Made by a program: the position numbers and the translations under genes
Assembly: GCA_037976565.1 (NCBI GenBank)
Contig: CP137680.1
Location: 13,503,804-13,567,803, forward strand
Length of the DNA: 64,000 nt
Direction: 5' to 3'
Source: Mesocentrotus franciscanus
Taxonomy: Eukaryota > Echinodermata > Echinoidea > Camarodonta > Strongylocentrotidae
Shown: positions 9,691 through 20,640 of the stretch, piece by piece
Layout of the letters: every line of letters begins with the position of its first letter
Numbering within the stretch: position 1 is the first letter of the stretch
The notes under the pieces: generated by a model
What the model was told of the DNA's origin: nothing
The model's input: the letters and a program-made list of their open reading frames with translations, nothing else
Databases searched by the model: none

Positions 9691-10246
9691 GGCGGATATA
9701 ACGGAATACAGCTCCATAAAGTTACAGCGAATGTGATATTTTTGCACGAATTCATCATAACTAAAAAGACCTACCCTTTTTAATAAATGATACATTTTTA
9801 TTACGCCATTATTTATCCAATCAGACTTAAAAACAACCTCCCCATTTATTTTGATACATGAATTATTCCAAATAATTTGATTATGAATAAAATGATCACT
9901 TGGGTTCTCAAAAAAGTTACGTCGCTCCAGGCTACTTACATTTCTTTTATAAAGGAGTTATTAATTTCCATCAATTGCTCTTTACTTGTTAAATTTCAAG
10001 TCCAAATAAACCATTACCTAATTTCATCATATACGAATCAAAAAAACATTTCCAGTTGCCTTTATTTTTTTATTTATCAATCTCATCAACCATGCGATCC
10101 TGAGTCCTATGATGATTGATGGTAAATGTTATATTTTCAAACCCCCTTCAATATAATCTACTATAATTGTATTCGGATTTATCTTGTCTGGTTTACAATT
10201 CCAAATAAAAGAGTTTATCATAGATTCAACTTCATGAATGAATAAT

Positions 10247-10432
10247 TCAGGGGTTTCGGTAATACTGATAAAAGAAAAAAAGTTGGGAAATGGCAAATGA
10301 TTTTACAATAATAATTTGTCCCAATGGTGTTAAGTCTCTCATCGACCATATTCCCAAAATTCGTTTTAAAGTTTGTAATTTAGGCACACAATTTGATTCA
10401 TATAAATCATTCGATTTCATTGAAAATCGCAA
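10247..10432 (-). pseudogene. L1-like ORF2 fragment, post-RT region
   Basis: The open stretch contains KRILGIWSMRDLTPLGQIIIVKS, the W-x-x-R-x-L-T-x-x-G-(K/Q) signature that follows the RT domain in L1/Tx1 elements. Stops lie on both sides. Confidence 0.7.
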
Positions 10433-10538
10433 GTCTAATAATTAAAATGGACCTTTAGAATGTTGGGGTGTGCTTTGTAATAACCAAGAGCTACAATTTC
10501 TCATTTATTACGATTTATATTTAACCCTGAATATCTTT

Positions 10539-10726
10539 TCAATGTTTTAAGTACACTGTATATATAATTCTAGATAAAGAGTGAATGTCTTTCACATAAA
10601 ATGTTGTATCATCAGCGTACATACTTATTTTTATATTTGTATCATTAATCACAATTCCTTGAATCTTTATATCACTCTTAATCCAAATACTCATTATTTC
10701 ATTACAAAATATAACATGCAATGGGC
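10539..10726 (-). pseudogene. L1-like reverse transcriptase fragment with the YADD box
   Basis: This frame carries SPLHVIFCNEIMS, then IKGI-like IQGIVINDTNIKI and the catalytic YADDTTFYV (the metal-binding aspartates). It resumes the RT sequence cut by the MITE; the residues encoded beyond 10726 belong to the MITE, not the RT. Confidence 0.8.
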
Positions 10727-10730
10727 TTAA

Positions 10731-11262
10731 AGGTACTATGTCCCATTTGCAGCCAACATCAAATTCCGTAGAACTTTGCAAGAATTATGAATATGTCACG
10801 TATGTCCTATCCGTGAAATTTAAACGTTAGCAGTGTCCTATTATTCAAATTATGCAAGGAAACCCGTTTACTCTTTAGTCTTCACTGTCAGACACTATTG
10901 AGTGACTGACTGAATTATTTTGTTTCTTTCGTAATAACATACATAAAATGAGCTGTAAAGGTACATGAGCATTTGTCTACATCAATAACCCACTTCTTGT
11001 AATGGCCACAATTAAAGTGATTGAATCTTTGCGCAGCACAAAACGTGCGACCATTCGGTACAAGGGTCTGAAAATCAGACTATAAGTAAAATGATTGCAA
11101 TCACTAAAGTCGATTCGATAACTAATGCTCCTTATTTTTCCACTAAAAGACATTTTCAAGCCCTTTCGTTTTGAGGGAAGTTCTAAATTTATAGTAGTAT
11201 CTTTCAAATGCCGTTGGTATTAAACCTTTTCATTTTTTGGCCTACAAATGGGACGAGTGCCT
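10731..11262. mobile_element. 532-bp MITE with TTAA target duplication
   Basis: TTAA lies on both sides (10727-10730, 11263-11266). The ends are inverted repeats, AGGTACTATGTCCCATTTG and the complement of CAAATGGGACGAGTGCCT, with three mismatches over about 20 bp. Removing the element and one TTAA restores an uninterrupted RT reading at RQGCPL-SPL, which confirms the boundaries. TTAA duplication is typical of piggyBac-type transposition, although the ends do not start with the usual CCC. It has no transposase. A truncated relative is at 23-336. Confidence 0.9.
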
Positions 11263-11416
11263 TTAAAGGACAACCTTGGCGTGCACCACGAGTAACGTTA
11301 AATAATTTAGAGGCCTGACCATTATTAATAACGCAGGAATATATATCATTATACTTAGTTTTTACCAAGGATATAAAATCATCATCAAAATTAAAATATT
11401 GTAATGCCAGAAACAT
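11204..11416 (-). pseudogene. L1-like reverse transcriptase fragment before the insertion
   Basis: The frame contains INNGQASKLFNVTRGARQGCPL, the (R)GxRQGCPL box of L1/Tx1 RTs; its last ~17 codons are MITE sequence read through from 11262 downward. True RT coding ends at about 11263. Confidence 0.8.
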
Positions 11417-11563
11417 ATACTACCACTCTAACTTATTAAATGCTTTTTCTATATAGGTCTGCTAGCACCATAAAACCAGGGATATCATAATTTCTTCCAT
11501 AATCAATAATATCTAACTGAGCCAAAAGAATATTTTATGAACGTCCTTTTATAAAACTAGTCT

Positions 11564-11722
11564 AAGCCCCGTATTACAAAGAGTTGATATCAATCGCAAC
11601 TTATTTGCGATTGATATCAATCGCAACTATGTTCATAAGAGATAGGAGACTGCAAAATTACGATTGATTGGAGGACTTACGATTGATCCAAATCAATCGT
11701 AACTCTTTGTAAGACGGGGCCC
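11564..11722. mobile_element. palindromic MITE, GGGCCCCGTCTTACAAAGAG family, copy 1
   Basis: The ends (AGCCCCGTATTACAAAGAGTT and AACTCTTTGTAAGACGGGGC) are inverted repeats, and internal words such as GATTGATATCAATCGCAA are palindromic. Close copies lie at 48006-48136 (complete) and 50051-50100 (one end only). It is inserted in the L1-like element. Superfamily not assigned; no clear target duplication. Confidence 0.85.
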
Positions 11723-11869
11723 TGGTCACAACTTATAATTTAGGATAATACATTTCTGAGACCATGTGCTAAGCATTCAGCTATTAATTTAAATCAGTTT
11801 TTAAAACAGATATGGGTCTCAAATTTGTCAAAAATACGGGGTCTTTATTTTTCTTTGGAACAAGATTTG

Positions 11870-12055
11870 TTATGGCTCTTCTTTGATCAAGGGATATTCT
11901 ACCACTATGAAATGAATAATTAAAAGTTTATAATAATAAGTCGCCCTAATTTTTAAAAAGAATTTATAAAGTTTACAAGGAAATCCATCAGTACCAGGTG
12001 TTTTATTATTTTGCATATTTGTACGCGTATCTAAACATTCGTTCAATGTTAACAA
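11870..12055 (-). pseudogene. L1-like RT fragment, N-terminal box
   Basis: Contains NNKTPGTDGFPCKLYKFF, the K-x-P-G-x-D-G-(F/L/I)-x-x-x-x-Y box that opens the RT domain of L1/Tx1 elements. Stops on both sides. Confidence 0.75.
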
Positions 12056-12540
12056 ACCTTCAAACTTTTCTTTAGAAATTAATGAAAATTCAACATTCTG
12101 ACAGTCTTCAGGTAAATGTTATCCAAAATTAGCCATTGAGGGGTTATTGGAAGTATACATTTGTTAAATAATACTCCTTAGCTGGTTTTAGGGTATCTTT
12201 ATTTGACTGTTCAATTTGTCCATTTTCATCATATATTTTGTAGTTAATTTTAAAATTTGATTTCTTTTTCTGAATTAAAAAGTAACGTGTATTTTTTCAC
12301 CATGTTCAATCAAATTTGATTTGGATCTTATAAAAGCGCCATCAACTTTTTTTAATGTAAATATATTAATCGTCCCTACATGATTTTATTTTATCTAAGA
12401 TTCTTTAAATTTTTTTGTAATCTGACTCAAATTTGTTTTTATCTTAGATAGATTAATAAAATATCGTTTTTATATTGATCTCATTTGACAATCTACAAAA
12501 TCCCAAAAGGTATTAGGATCCAATATTTGAGAATAATAAA

Positions 12541-13640
12541 GTACATTTTCTTGTATTCTTGTTACTCGGGATCGCCCGACTACTGGTCCCCTGCGATGTG
12601 GCAGGTTATAAAATGCACGATAAGTAGGTCATGGCAATCATTTTGTTATGTTACATTAGTTTTGTTAAGATTCCATAGCTTAGTACCGTGAATGTACTAG
12701 CGTAGGTTTCATGATATTACTACTTCTGCTACTACTACTACTACTATTGCTGCAGTCAAACCTGCTTAAAGCGGCCGTCACATATCCAAAACGGAGCCCA
12801 CCCGACTTCATTGCGAGCTCAAAACGGCATTTTCGCCAGGAATACGGCCAAGGTCGTCCGTAGAACGCTCGGGCATCGGCAAACATTCGATCGATATTCG
12901 GGCGGCTATCCGACGATTTTAGACCATTTTTGGCTTTAAAAATTCAGACGGAGGTCGGCAGAGCTGCGCGGCCGCCGCATTGGCTACCTGCGATACTCGA
13001 ACGTCCCCCTCCCGTATCCCGCCCGTGACTTGTACAAAGCTGGGCGTGCTCCGAGCGCGCTCCTTGCTGGTGTCGGGCCCTCGTCATCGGGCTGCTACGA
13101 GGCCAGGCCGGGTTCCTCCTTTCAACTCAATAATTTGGTTATGATACTGCGTCAGAAAACCATATGCCGCCCAATCAAGGCCTCCAAATAATTGGCTTAA
13201 GTCTGGTAGGGAGCTGTCTTAATATATATCCCCTGCATCCTGAGATACTTTCAATTATTCCTCGGTGCTGGAGAAGACGCCTTGTCCGAGCTACGTCATC
13301 GTTGTCTTGTACACAGTATGCAGCAGCCATTTCAACTCACCCCCCCCCCCCGCAACGGTACTGCCGTGCTCGTATTGCCCGCCGTGGTCTTCTTTGGCGG
13401 CATCTCAGTTCAGTTTGCTGTACATTCTTAATTTCTTCAAATTCTGCAACAACTCCTGTGCTCACTCTCTCAAAACCTTCACAGTACTACACTCTAATTG
13501 TACAACTGTTGACCCATATGTATGTGCTTGCGTTCAAACGCTTCAACCAATTGTTTCTGAAAATAGTGCTTGTGAACTGTTAGCAGCAACGTGTCTACAA
13601 ACGCTTACTAATCTTGACCAATTTCACAAAGTATAAAACA
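12541..13640. other. region with a GC-rich island, no recognised gene
   Basis: About 12770-13110 is clearly GC-richer than its surroundings, with several CpGs (CGGCCG, GCGCGG, TCGATCGATATTCGGGCGG), then a C10 run near 13342. Two overlapping frames of about 120-140 codons cross 13164-13636, but their translations are compositionally odd and match nothing I recognise. A short CTA/TAC microsatellite lies at about 12719-12745. Confidence 0.45.
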
Positions 13641-14700
13641 TTAAATATCTAACAGTAAGATTTTTAAAAAAACTGTTTGCTTTATAAAGTCCAAGTTTTT
13701 GGGAGTACTTATAAATGAAACTTTGACTTGAAATGAGCATTTACACCATGTTACAGTGTCCATTTCCAAAAGTATTGGAATAATCTCCAAGCTAAAGTTT
13801 CTTCTACCCCATGCAACCTTATTTCTACTTTATAATACGCTAGTTCTCCCGTATATAACATATTGTAATATTGTATGGGCAAATTGTGGTTCAACAAAAT
13901 TAATTATATTTTTAAACTGCAAAAGAAGGCCATACGTATTTGTACAGGTTCGCATTTCTTAGCTCACACTGATCCTTTATTTTACAAACTTAAAACACTA
14001 AAAATTGTCTATTTGAACACTATTCAAGTAGCAATCATTATGTTTAAGTACATTAATAATCAACTTCCACCATCCTTTGATAACATGTTTAGGTTTAATA
14101 GTTCTGTTCATTCGTACCCTACTCGCAAATCTGGAAACTTCCACCTTACAAATCCCAAATTATCAATAAATCACAAATCTATTAAACATTCTGGTCCGGA
14201 CATTTGGAATAATTTTCCCGACAACATAAAGTCCTGTTCAACTATCTACTCCTTAAAAGCTACACTTAAGCGACAAATAATACAATCATACGCTCCCCAC
14301 TCTTTAAATTAGTATAAATCCGTGACTTATTTTATACTTTAGCATGCAACTGCTTTCTGCACCCACACCTGCACTTGCACTGCACCCACTTGATCACTCA
14401 GTTTTCCCAAGAGAATTATGGCCACCATCCATCTCCAGCCTAACCGCTCACGATAGTGGTCTCCTGCGTTCTAAATTACCTCTCTAATTTATTGAAAAAT
14501 GTTTACTGTGTATTTGTTATCTTTTGTGTATGCTTCGTACATGTTTATTGTATGATATAATTGTACATGACCTTCTATTTAATTACTTTTGTAAACATGT
14601 TATTCATTGTATTTGTTATTGTTCGAATTTTTGTAATTTGAGTTTGAATTTGTATCTTTTTGAACGCAGAAATAAAACCAATCAAACAAACAAACAAACA
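13640..14700 (+). mobile_element. 3' end of a CR1-like LINE
   Basis: The coding part encodes the region after the RT domain. KFLGVLINETLT with an in-frame stop is followed by HHVTVSISKSIGIISKLK, LVLPYITYCNIVWAN, then, after a frameshift near 13900, KLQKKAIRICTGSHFLAHTDPLF and HSGPDIWNNFPDNIKS. These are the recurrent C-terminal phrases of CR1-group ORF2. A 3' UTR follows, with AATAAA near 14670 and a terminal (CAAA)n repeat (14681-14700) of the kind used for target-primed insertion. It is 5'-truncated and inactive. Confidence 0.8.
13875..14312 (+). pseudogene. CR1-like ORF2 C-terminal remnant
   Basis: 145 codons open to the stop at 14310. The first codons overlap the preceding frame (13756-13962), and the -1/+1 shift lies near 13900. 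The end of the protein is intact, ending SYAPHSLN. Confidence 0.75.
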
Positions 14701-14814
14701 TGGATGCTGGTGTGAAGAAATAAGATTCTTAGGGAGTAAATAGGAAATTTATATTCTTAATATAAAGAAAATAATTAGTGGATAGTGAGGACATGACGTC
14801 ACCGACTCATGAGT
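14701..14814. other. short spacer
   Basis: Nothing recognised. Confidence 0.3.
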
Positions 14815-14983
14815 GAGTTGCCAATTAGTCTTTTGATTTTCAAAGTTTTTCATGTCATTAAAACTTCATAACTTTCTTATTAGTTATCCAATTTTGCTCA
14901 AGCTTTTTTCGATTGGTTTGTCTGATTTTTCTGCTTCTATTGGAAGTAAGTTATTTTTTGGAGTGGACTTGCCCTTTTATGTG
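14815..14983. repeat. right half of the AGGGGAA/TTCCCCTT MITE family
   Basis: GAGTTGCCAATT, CATAACTTTCTTATTAGTTATC, TTTTGCTC and TTTTCTGCTTCTATT followed by GTGGACTTGCCCTTTTA parallel the right half of the complete element at 42148-42685. The left half is missing. Confidence 0.7.
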
Positions 14984-15514
14984 GCTGGCATATTCATTAT
15001 GGTCGCGCCTTGATCTAAAGTTTCAGATAGGAGCGCGTAATAAATTCATACATTATTATATTATTAAGTGAAAAATGCAAACTACATGGCAAGCACTGGT
15101 ATTATCATGTAGTGCACTACACAGCAGCCCTACATTCTACAAATTAAATTGCCAATTTTTATTTTGTTATTACATGTTTATATTCCTTAGTATATTATTA
15201 ATTCATAAATCTGAGGTCTGATATATTGCACAGTCATTCAATGTACATGTATTATTTCATGACATGAAGTATACAATGCATATTTATATATTTCTAGTGT
15301 TCACCTTTTAATATTCATATTTTTGGGGCAATGTATCTTTGTATTTTATCAGTATGTTCATAATAGTTGTTAAGAGCCCATTTTCCCCTCTTTCTATCTG
15401 CCCATCTTCACGTTCTCCCCCTCCCTCTCTCTCTCTCTCTCTGAATCTTTTCATCTCTCTTTCTTTTTTAACTAAAATTTGTAAATTGTAATATTGTATA
15501 AGATTAGTATAGTA
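14984..15514. other. non-coding, nothing recognised
   Basis: AT-rich with a CT-dinucleotide run near 15425-15442. The minus-strand frame through it is a repeat artefact. Confidence 0.4.
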
Positions 15515-15668
15515 ATAATGACTGCTATGAGAGGCATAGTTGTTTTTATTGCTCAAGAGGAGGTTACATCGTGCTATCACCCCAAGGCGTGCCGAGGGGT
15601 GATAGCACGATGTAACCTCCCCGAGAGCCAAAAAACAACTATGCCTCGAATATTAAAGCAGTCATTAT
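15515..15668. mobile_element. perfect-hairpin MITE (~154 bp)
   Basis: ATAATGACTGCT at 15515 pairs with AGCAGTCATTAT ending at 15668. The arms are about 70 nt with few mismatches and meet at ACCCC / GGGGT around a ~12-nt loop (15584-15595). A full-length palindrome of this size is typical of foldback MITEs. No paralogue was found within the window, and the target duplication is unclear. Confidence 0.7.
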
Positions 15669-16929
15669 AACTTTTATATTTAGAAAACAGGGTCATAGAA
15701 TACAATTTTGTGCGACTTACTGGTCAATCATGGTAATCAAGTTTTTTACGCTATCGAGGTTCTATGTTGATAAACTTGCACTGGGTAGCTTAGTTGGCCA
15801 TTGAGATTGAACGCATAGACTATATCCCTATGGAGTCTACGTGCATTGCGCGATCATGCCAAATTGGTCAAAGTAATATAATTCAAAATCAAGATTCAAA
15901 CCTTCATTGCTTGTGATCCTGAAGGTGATACTCAAAAAATGAGGTGTCATATGAAAGAGCAGGTTTATCTCTATATTTCCAAAGGAGCGTCATCTCGTCA
16001 TTACTTGTTGATGTAGGCCTAGGCCTAGCTACAATCGAGATCGCCGGTCGTCTGCGCTGCGCTATGCAATTAAAAAACCTAAAATGTAGCGACTAAATCG
16101 CACACACAAATGTATGGTGTTCGCGCTCGCACAAAGACAATTTTAACACGTAAACCAATGGGGATCGCAGGAGGATGAGGATGAGGGTACAAATTAATAG
16201 CTATTCCCTGTGGGCTATTGATATTCCCTGTGAGTGGGGCATGGCTTGAAATCACGACTCCAATTTCGACCAATCAGATGGCTAGATTTCTAAAGTGAGG
16301 TATATAATGGTATATAGTATACATGTACACGCTCTTCATAATAATGTAGATTGTAGTGTGATATCTCTTGAAATGTACACTTGTCTTTTCCATCAATGTT
16401 TTATTCATGTGTGATTCAGTTACTTTTAACTGCGATACACGGAAATAAATCAAGGAATACCATTTATCTATCTATCTATCTATCAAAGATGAAGTACGCA
16501 CAGCCGAAAAGAGCAGTGCATTTTGCAACTTTTCACTTTTGACCTTGCACTCTATTTTTCTGTATTACATTATTAATGATTACTAATGATACTACACATA
16601 GCAATGATAAAGACATAGCTTTAAGGTAGGATCAGCAAATTCATACTACATATATATCTCTTAATCAATTTCGAAAATGGGTTAAATCTGACTAAAGTCA
16701 AAGGTCATAAGATAAATTAACTTTCAGTGAAAAGCACGTAAACGCAACTACTTTCTATAGCTTTGAGATAGGATTACCAAATTCTTACCACAGGTTCATC
16801 CATTGAAGGTGCAGGTCAAGTTAAAAAATGGATCAATTGTTATGATGGCCCAAGTTCAAATGGTTCTCGCATGAGTCTCGTATTACGAACGTTTTGATTG
16901 CAGAATCAGTGCATCTCATCGGTCTCGAA
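15669..16929. other. non-coding with a probable LINE 3' tail
   Basis: At about 16380-16485 the sequence has a GGAAATAAATCAAGGAATACC segment followed by (TCTA)n (about 16465-16484), the form of a CR1/L2-type 3' end on the + strand. The words TGCGCTGCGCTAT near 16050 also occur at 6618. The remainder is unrecognised up to the gap. Confidence 0.45.
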
Positions 16930-17429
16930 NNNNNNNNNNNNNNNNNNNNNNNNNNNNNNNNNNNNNNNNNNNNNNNNNNNNNNNNNNNNNNNNNNNNNNN
17001 NNNNNNNNNNNNNNNNNNNNNNNNNNNNNNNNNNNNNNNNNNNNNNNNNNNNNNNNNNNNNNNNNNNNNNNNNNNNNNNNNNNNNNNNNNNNNNNNNNNN
17101 NNNNNNNNNNNNNNNNNNNNNNNNNNNNNNNNNNNNNNNNNNNNNNNNNNNNNNNNNNNNNNNNNNNNNNNNNNNNNNNNNNNNNNNNNNNNNNNNNNNN
17201 NNNNNNNNNNNNNNNNNNNNNNNNNNNNNNNNNNNNNNNNNNNNNNNNNNNNNNNNNNNNNNNNNNNNNNNNNNNNNNNNNNNNNNNNNNNNNNNNNNNN
17301 NNNNNNNNNNNNNNNNNNNNNNNNNNNNNNNNNNNNNNNNNNNNNNNNNNNNNNNNNNNNNNNNNNNNNNNNNNNNNNNNNNNNNNNNNNNNNNNNNNNN
17401 NNNNNNNNNNNNNNNNNNNNNNNNNNNNN
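16930..17429. other. assembly gap (500 N)
   Basis: Exactly 500 N, probably a gap of unknown true size. The sequence after it (TTCAATTCGTTGCTG) is the same word that precedes the first gap at 638, so both gaps fall in the same repeat. Confidence 1.
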
Positions 17430-17908
17430 TTTCAATTCGTTGCTGAAATATTATCAAGAGAAAATAAAAAACATTAGAATACATATTTTAAATAAAGATA
17501 AAATATTAAGAAGAAATAAGTACATGTAGATACATGCAGTCATGACAATAGACAATATGTCATAAATTAATTGTCTTTAAGCTTACCCTTATTTGCATCT
17601 GGCTCGAGTTTTACTTGGTTATTTGGAACTGGATGGTTAACATGGACAAAATGAGATTGTTTACAATTTGATGAATTAAAAAAAAGTTGTATAATTTCAA
17701 ATGATTACTTTCTGTTTTTATGAACCTCGGGTATAATGATTTGTCTGGTTGCCATAAGGTGGGTGATGGACGTGAGTGTTGGGTTGTTATAATGAAAACG
17801 ATTCAAGAAATATTGGACTTTTTTTAGGGAATATTAAGATTTTCAACAACATGAAGCAAATAGTAAGCATCTACAAACTTAAGATGCCTGTTTGATTATG
17901 ATTAAAAT
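17430..17908. repeat. local repeat R, copy 1
   Basis: Matches 20655-21126 almost base for base, including TTACTTGGTTATTTGGAACTGG and AGGTGGGTGATGGACG. It is the left flank of the long-TIR transposon. Confidence 0.9.
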
Positions 17909-19268
17909 TGGCTTATTCCGAATGGTCGAGTAGCGTCGCGGTGCGTCGCGTTAACTTGAACGCGACCATTCGTCCAGCCCCGGTTTTGCCGAAAGGGTGC
18001 GTTGAGAACGGAGTACCGCCTTAACGCACCCTTTCGATGAGGGGGGGCTTTCTCGAAAGGGTGCGTTGACTAGTCTTCCATATCAGTCGTTTAGAATGGA
18101 ATTTAAGGAATAGAAATTTAAGTCGTTGAAAATTAAATAAAACCATTTTTTACATAGTCTTGCAGATCAGGCGTTTACAAGAATTAAATATATAAATAAC
18201 AAGAAACACAATCAAATAATTTACTTAAATATTTAAAGTCTTGCATGTCAGTCGTTTATTTATTAAAATAACAAAAAATAAATCCATTTCTTTCTATGTG
18301 CTCCGTTTTTTATTTATTTATTTGTGATTTCATTTGTAACGACTGTTATGCAAGATTCGTTTACATTAACAAATCAATTCTATACATTAACAGAAATTAA
18401 TATTATTTTATTTGACATTTTTAAATATTTAAAGCCCCACTGCACTACTTGTACCTACTCGCGCCCTCTATCTAGCAATCGGTACCTGTTGGTTAAATAA
18501 GAGCTGAATTGATGATAGAACCAGTGGCTGATCCAGGGGCCCAGGCCCTCCCTAGAAAAACAGGTGAAAACACACTTTTTATATAAAAAAGAAGTTGGGG
18601 ACCCTCCTCTGGCGCCCAAGGGGTGGAGGTTGAAAAAATTGCACTTCCCCCGTTGAGCAAAAAAATGAGTGCTCCCCCACACGGAGTGAAAATCGGCCGG
18701 CACGATTTTCAAATTTTCAGGTGCAAAAAAAAATTGTGCTCACTACCCCCCCCCCCCCCCCCCCACTGAGCGAAAAATCGGCTGGCACGATATTCAAATT
18801 TTCGCACGAAGTGGGCCCCTTTTTGGGCCCCCTCTCTTGCCGCCGGCTGGATCCGCCCCTGGAGAGAACCACCTGTCAGTGACCACACAGGGAGGTCTAA
18901 TCCCTGGCCAAATTAGCTAGTGCAGACAGGCTTGAAACAAATTATTCGATTGTGTTTCTAGTTATTTATTTATTTAATTCTTATAAACGCCCGATCTGCA
19001 AGACTACGTAAAAAATAGTTTTATTTATTTTTTGTTTGTTTCAATTTTGATTATTTCAATTCAAAACGACTAAAATTTCTATTCCTTAATTAAATTCCAT
19101 TCTAAACGACTGATGTGGAAGACTAGTCAGCGCACCCCTTCGAGAAAAGCCCCCACCGCTTTTCGTTCTCAACGCACCCTTTCGGCAAAACCGGGGGGGG
19201 GGCTTTGGACAAATGGTCGCGTTCAAGTTAACGCGACGCACCGCGACTCTACCCGACCATTCGAAGCC
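17909..19268. mobile_element. 1.36-kb long-TIR transposon with 8-bp target duplication
   Basis: ATTAAAAT is repeated at 17901-17908 and 19269-19276. The paralogous block at 20655-21150 has the empty site (ATTTAAAT at 21119-21126). The terminal inverted repeats are about 280-300 bp: CGAATGGTCG, GTCGCGGTGCGTCGCGTTAACTTGAACGCGACCATT and CGAAAGGGTGCGTTGA on the left recur inverted on the right. No transposase frame. Eight-bp duplications occur in hAT and P-type elements; long GC-rich inverted repeats are unusual for hAT, so superfamily is left open. It hosts a hAT MITE at 18522-18861. Confidence 0.9.
18522..18861. mobile_element. 340-bp hAT-type MITE nested in the long-TIR transposon
   Basis: The ends are CAGTGGCTGATCCAGGGGC and the complement of GGCTGGATCCGCCCCTG. 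The flanks GATAGAAC (18514-18521) and GAGAGAAC (18862-18869) are an 8-bp duplication with one later mutation. The interior holds a duplicated AATCGGC(C/T)GGCACGAT segment and a C18-type run. Non-coding; the minus-strand frame is a shadow. Confidence 0.85.
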
Positions 19269-19276
19269 ATTAAAAT

Positions 19277-19570
19277 TTGAGTCATTTCAAGTAACAAATA
19301 AGACAGTTGTCATGAAAACGGAATGTCAAAGATATTATTTTTTTCAACACGTCCCTCCAAAAAAATGAAAATATATGAACCTAATCAATACAAGGAAGCA
19401 TTAGAATATATATTAAAAAAAATAATAGGAAAAGAACTAGGTAGAGAATACAATCATGACAATAGACAGCGGTAATAAATTAATGTCATTAAGTTTACCC
19501 TTATTTGCATCTGGCTCGAGTTTTGCTTGTTTATTTGGTACTGGAGGATTAACATGGACAAAATGTTTCC
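19277..19570. repeat. local repeat R, right flank and second partial unit
   Basis: 19277-19300 continues the interrupted copy 1 (TTTGAGTCATTTCAAGTAA). Then 19390-19570 repeats the ATACAATCATGACAATAGACA...TTACCCTTATTTGCATCTGGCTCGAGTTTT...AACATGGACAAAATG part seen at 17520-17655 and 20745-20870. Confidence 0.8.
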
Positions 19571-20399
19571 ATGATATCGCATTGTCTCTTATTCATTCTA
19601 GTTCCAATGTTTTCTGACTGTTTTCAAGACAATATCATGTTTGTCGATCATAGTTCTATGTAGCTTGATGTCTCATGTTATTTCTTAGGGAAAAGCAAAC
19701 AAAGTAACTATTGTTGAATTTTAGCGACAATCGTTCGCCATTGCTACTCTTTAATGCTGCTATGACGTGCAGTAACAAATTGAAATTTCAGGACTCATGA
19801 AAAATTCGTTTAACAGTCGATTGCGCTTGGTTGAGCCCATTGTTTGCAGAAATTAGCTGAGAGAGATAGACGTGAACATTCTCACCATTAACGGCGGAAT
19901 ATTATTTTTTTCTTCACCGCCTTTACAATGCTATTTGAATGGGAAAACATGTAATGTTAGGCTCCATTGGAGAAGTTTACATTGTTGTTAAGAAATGTAA
20001 GTTGATTCCTCTCGGTTCATTCTATTGTTTGGACTATTAAGCTGAGAGAGATAGAAGTTCCCATTCTCATGACTCATGACTAACGACCTTACATTATTAT
20101 TCTTATTTGTTCATCGTCTCTACAATGCTATTTGAACAATATTTGAAGATAATAAACGGCTATGTGGTACTATTTGTTTTGTAGCGTCACATTAGAATAA
20201 CATGGCAGATGAATGATCATGAGCACCGGGTTTAATAATTTAACGAAACCTGAATTTGAACACCGACTATGCTCTCTCGTTTACCTCCTTCTTACCACGG
20301 AGTATGTAATGTGTATGTGTATGCCTCAATCATAGAGAATATAATCACTAATATCGCTGAAATGATTATTCTTCTCCTTCCCCCTTCTTCATCTCCCAT
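19571..20399. other. non-coding spacer in the local repeat block
   Basis: AT-rich. A GCTGAGAGAGATAGA phrase occurs twice (near 19856 and 20041) with similar surroundings (CATTCTCA...CTACAATGCTATTTGAA), an old internal duplication. No gene seen. Confidence 0.4.
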
Positions 20400-20640
20400 T
20401 TCCTTGTAGTAGTAGTTGTAGTAGTAATATCAGCAGTATCATAATAATCATTATTATTATCATTATTATATTTATTATCATTGGTGTTGTTGCTATAATA
20501 GTTAATATTGTAATTATTATCATTATTATTGTTGTTATTGTTATTATTCTTATAATTATTGTTGTGCTTCTTCTCCTTTTCATAATTATCTTTTGCAATA
20601 CGTCATGTGCCCAGGATTTATTGCTCTAATGCATCCAAGA
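20400..20640. repeat. AGT/ATT trinucleotide microsatellite
   Basis: AGTAGTAGTTGTAGTAGT passes into ATT/GTT-rich triplets; the same block occurs at 425-600. The minus-strand frame of isoleucine runs is an artefact. Confidence 0.8.

Larger units (their letters stand above)
9690..12540 (-). mobile_element. decayed L1/Tx1-like non-LTR retrotransposon (RT part)
   Basis: Minus-strand pieces in the right order match an L1/Tx1-type ORF2. They are: DPNTFWDF near 12510; a pre-RT segment near 12200; NNKTPGTDGFP (11870-12055); the RT segment with RQGCPL (11204-11416); SPLHVIFCNE through YADDTTFYV (10539-10726); the post-RT phrase WSMRDLTPLGQ (10247-10432); and the C-terminal IWNN...GVIKMYHLL...AIP near 9700-9900. 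Many stops and frameshifts separate them, so the element is dead. The 5' endonuclease half is missing. Two MITEs (10731-11262 and 11564-11722) interrupt it. Confidence 0.8.

Noticed and set aside
12485..13636. Possible host gene in the GC-rich island
   Set aside because: Frames are short, overlapping and compositionally odd, including a translated C-run; no splice-linked coding pattern seen.
16833..17529. Long frames across the 500-N gap
   Set aside because: They consist almost entirely of unknown residues.
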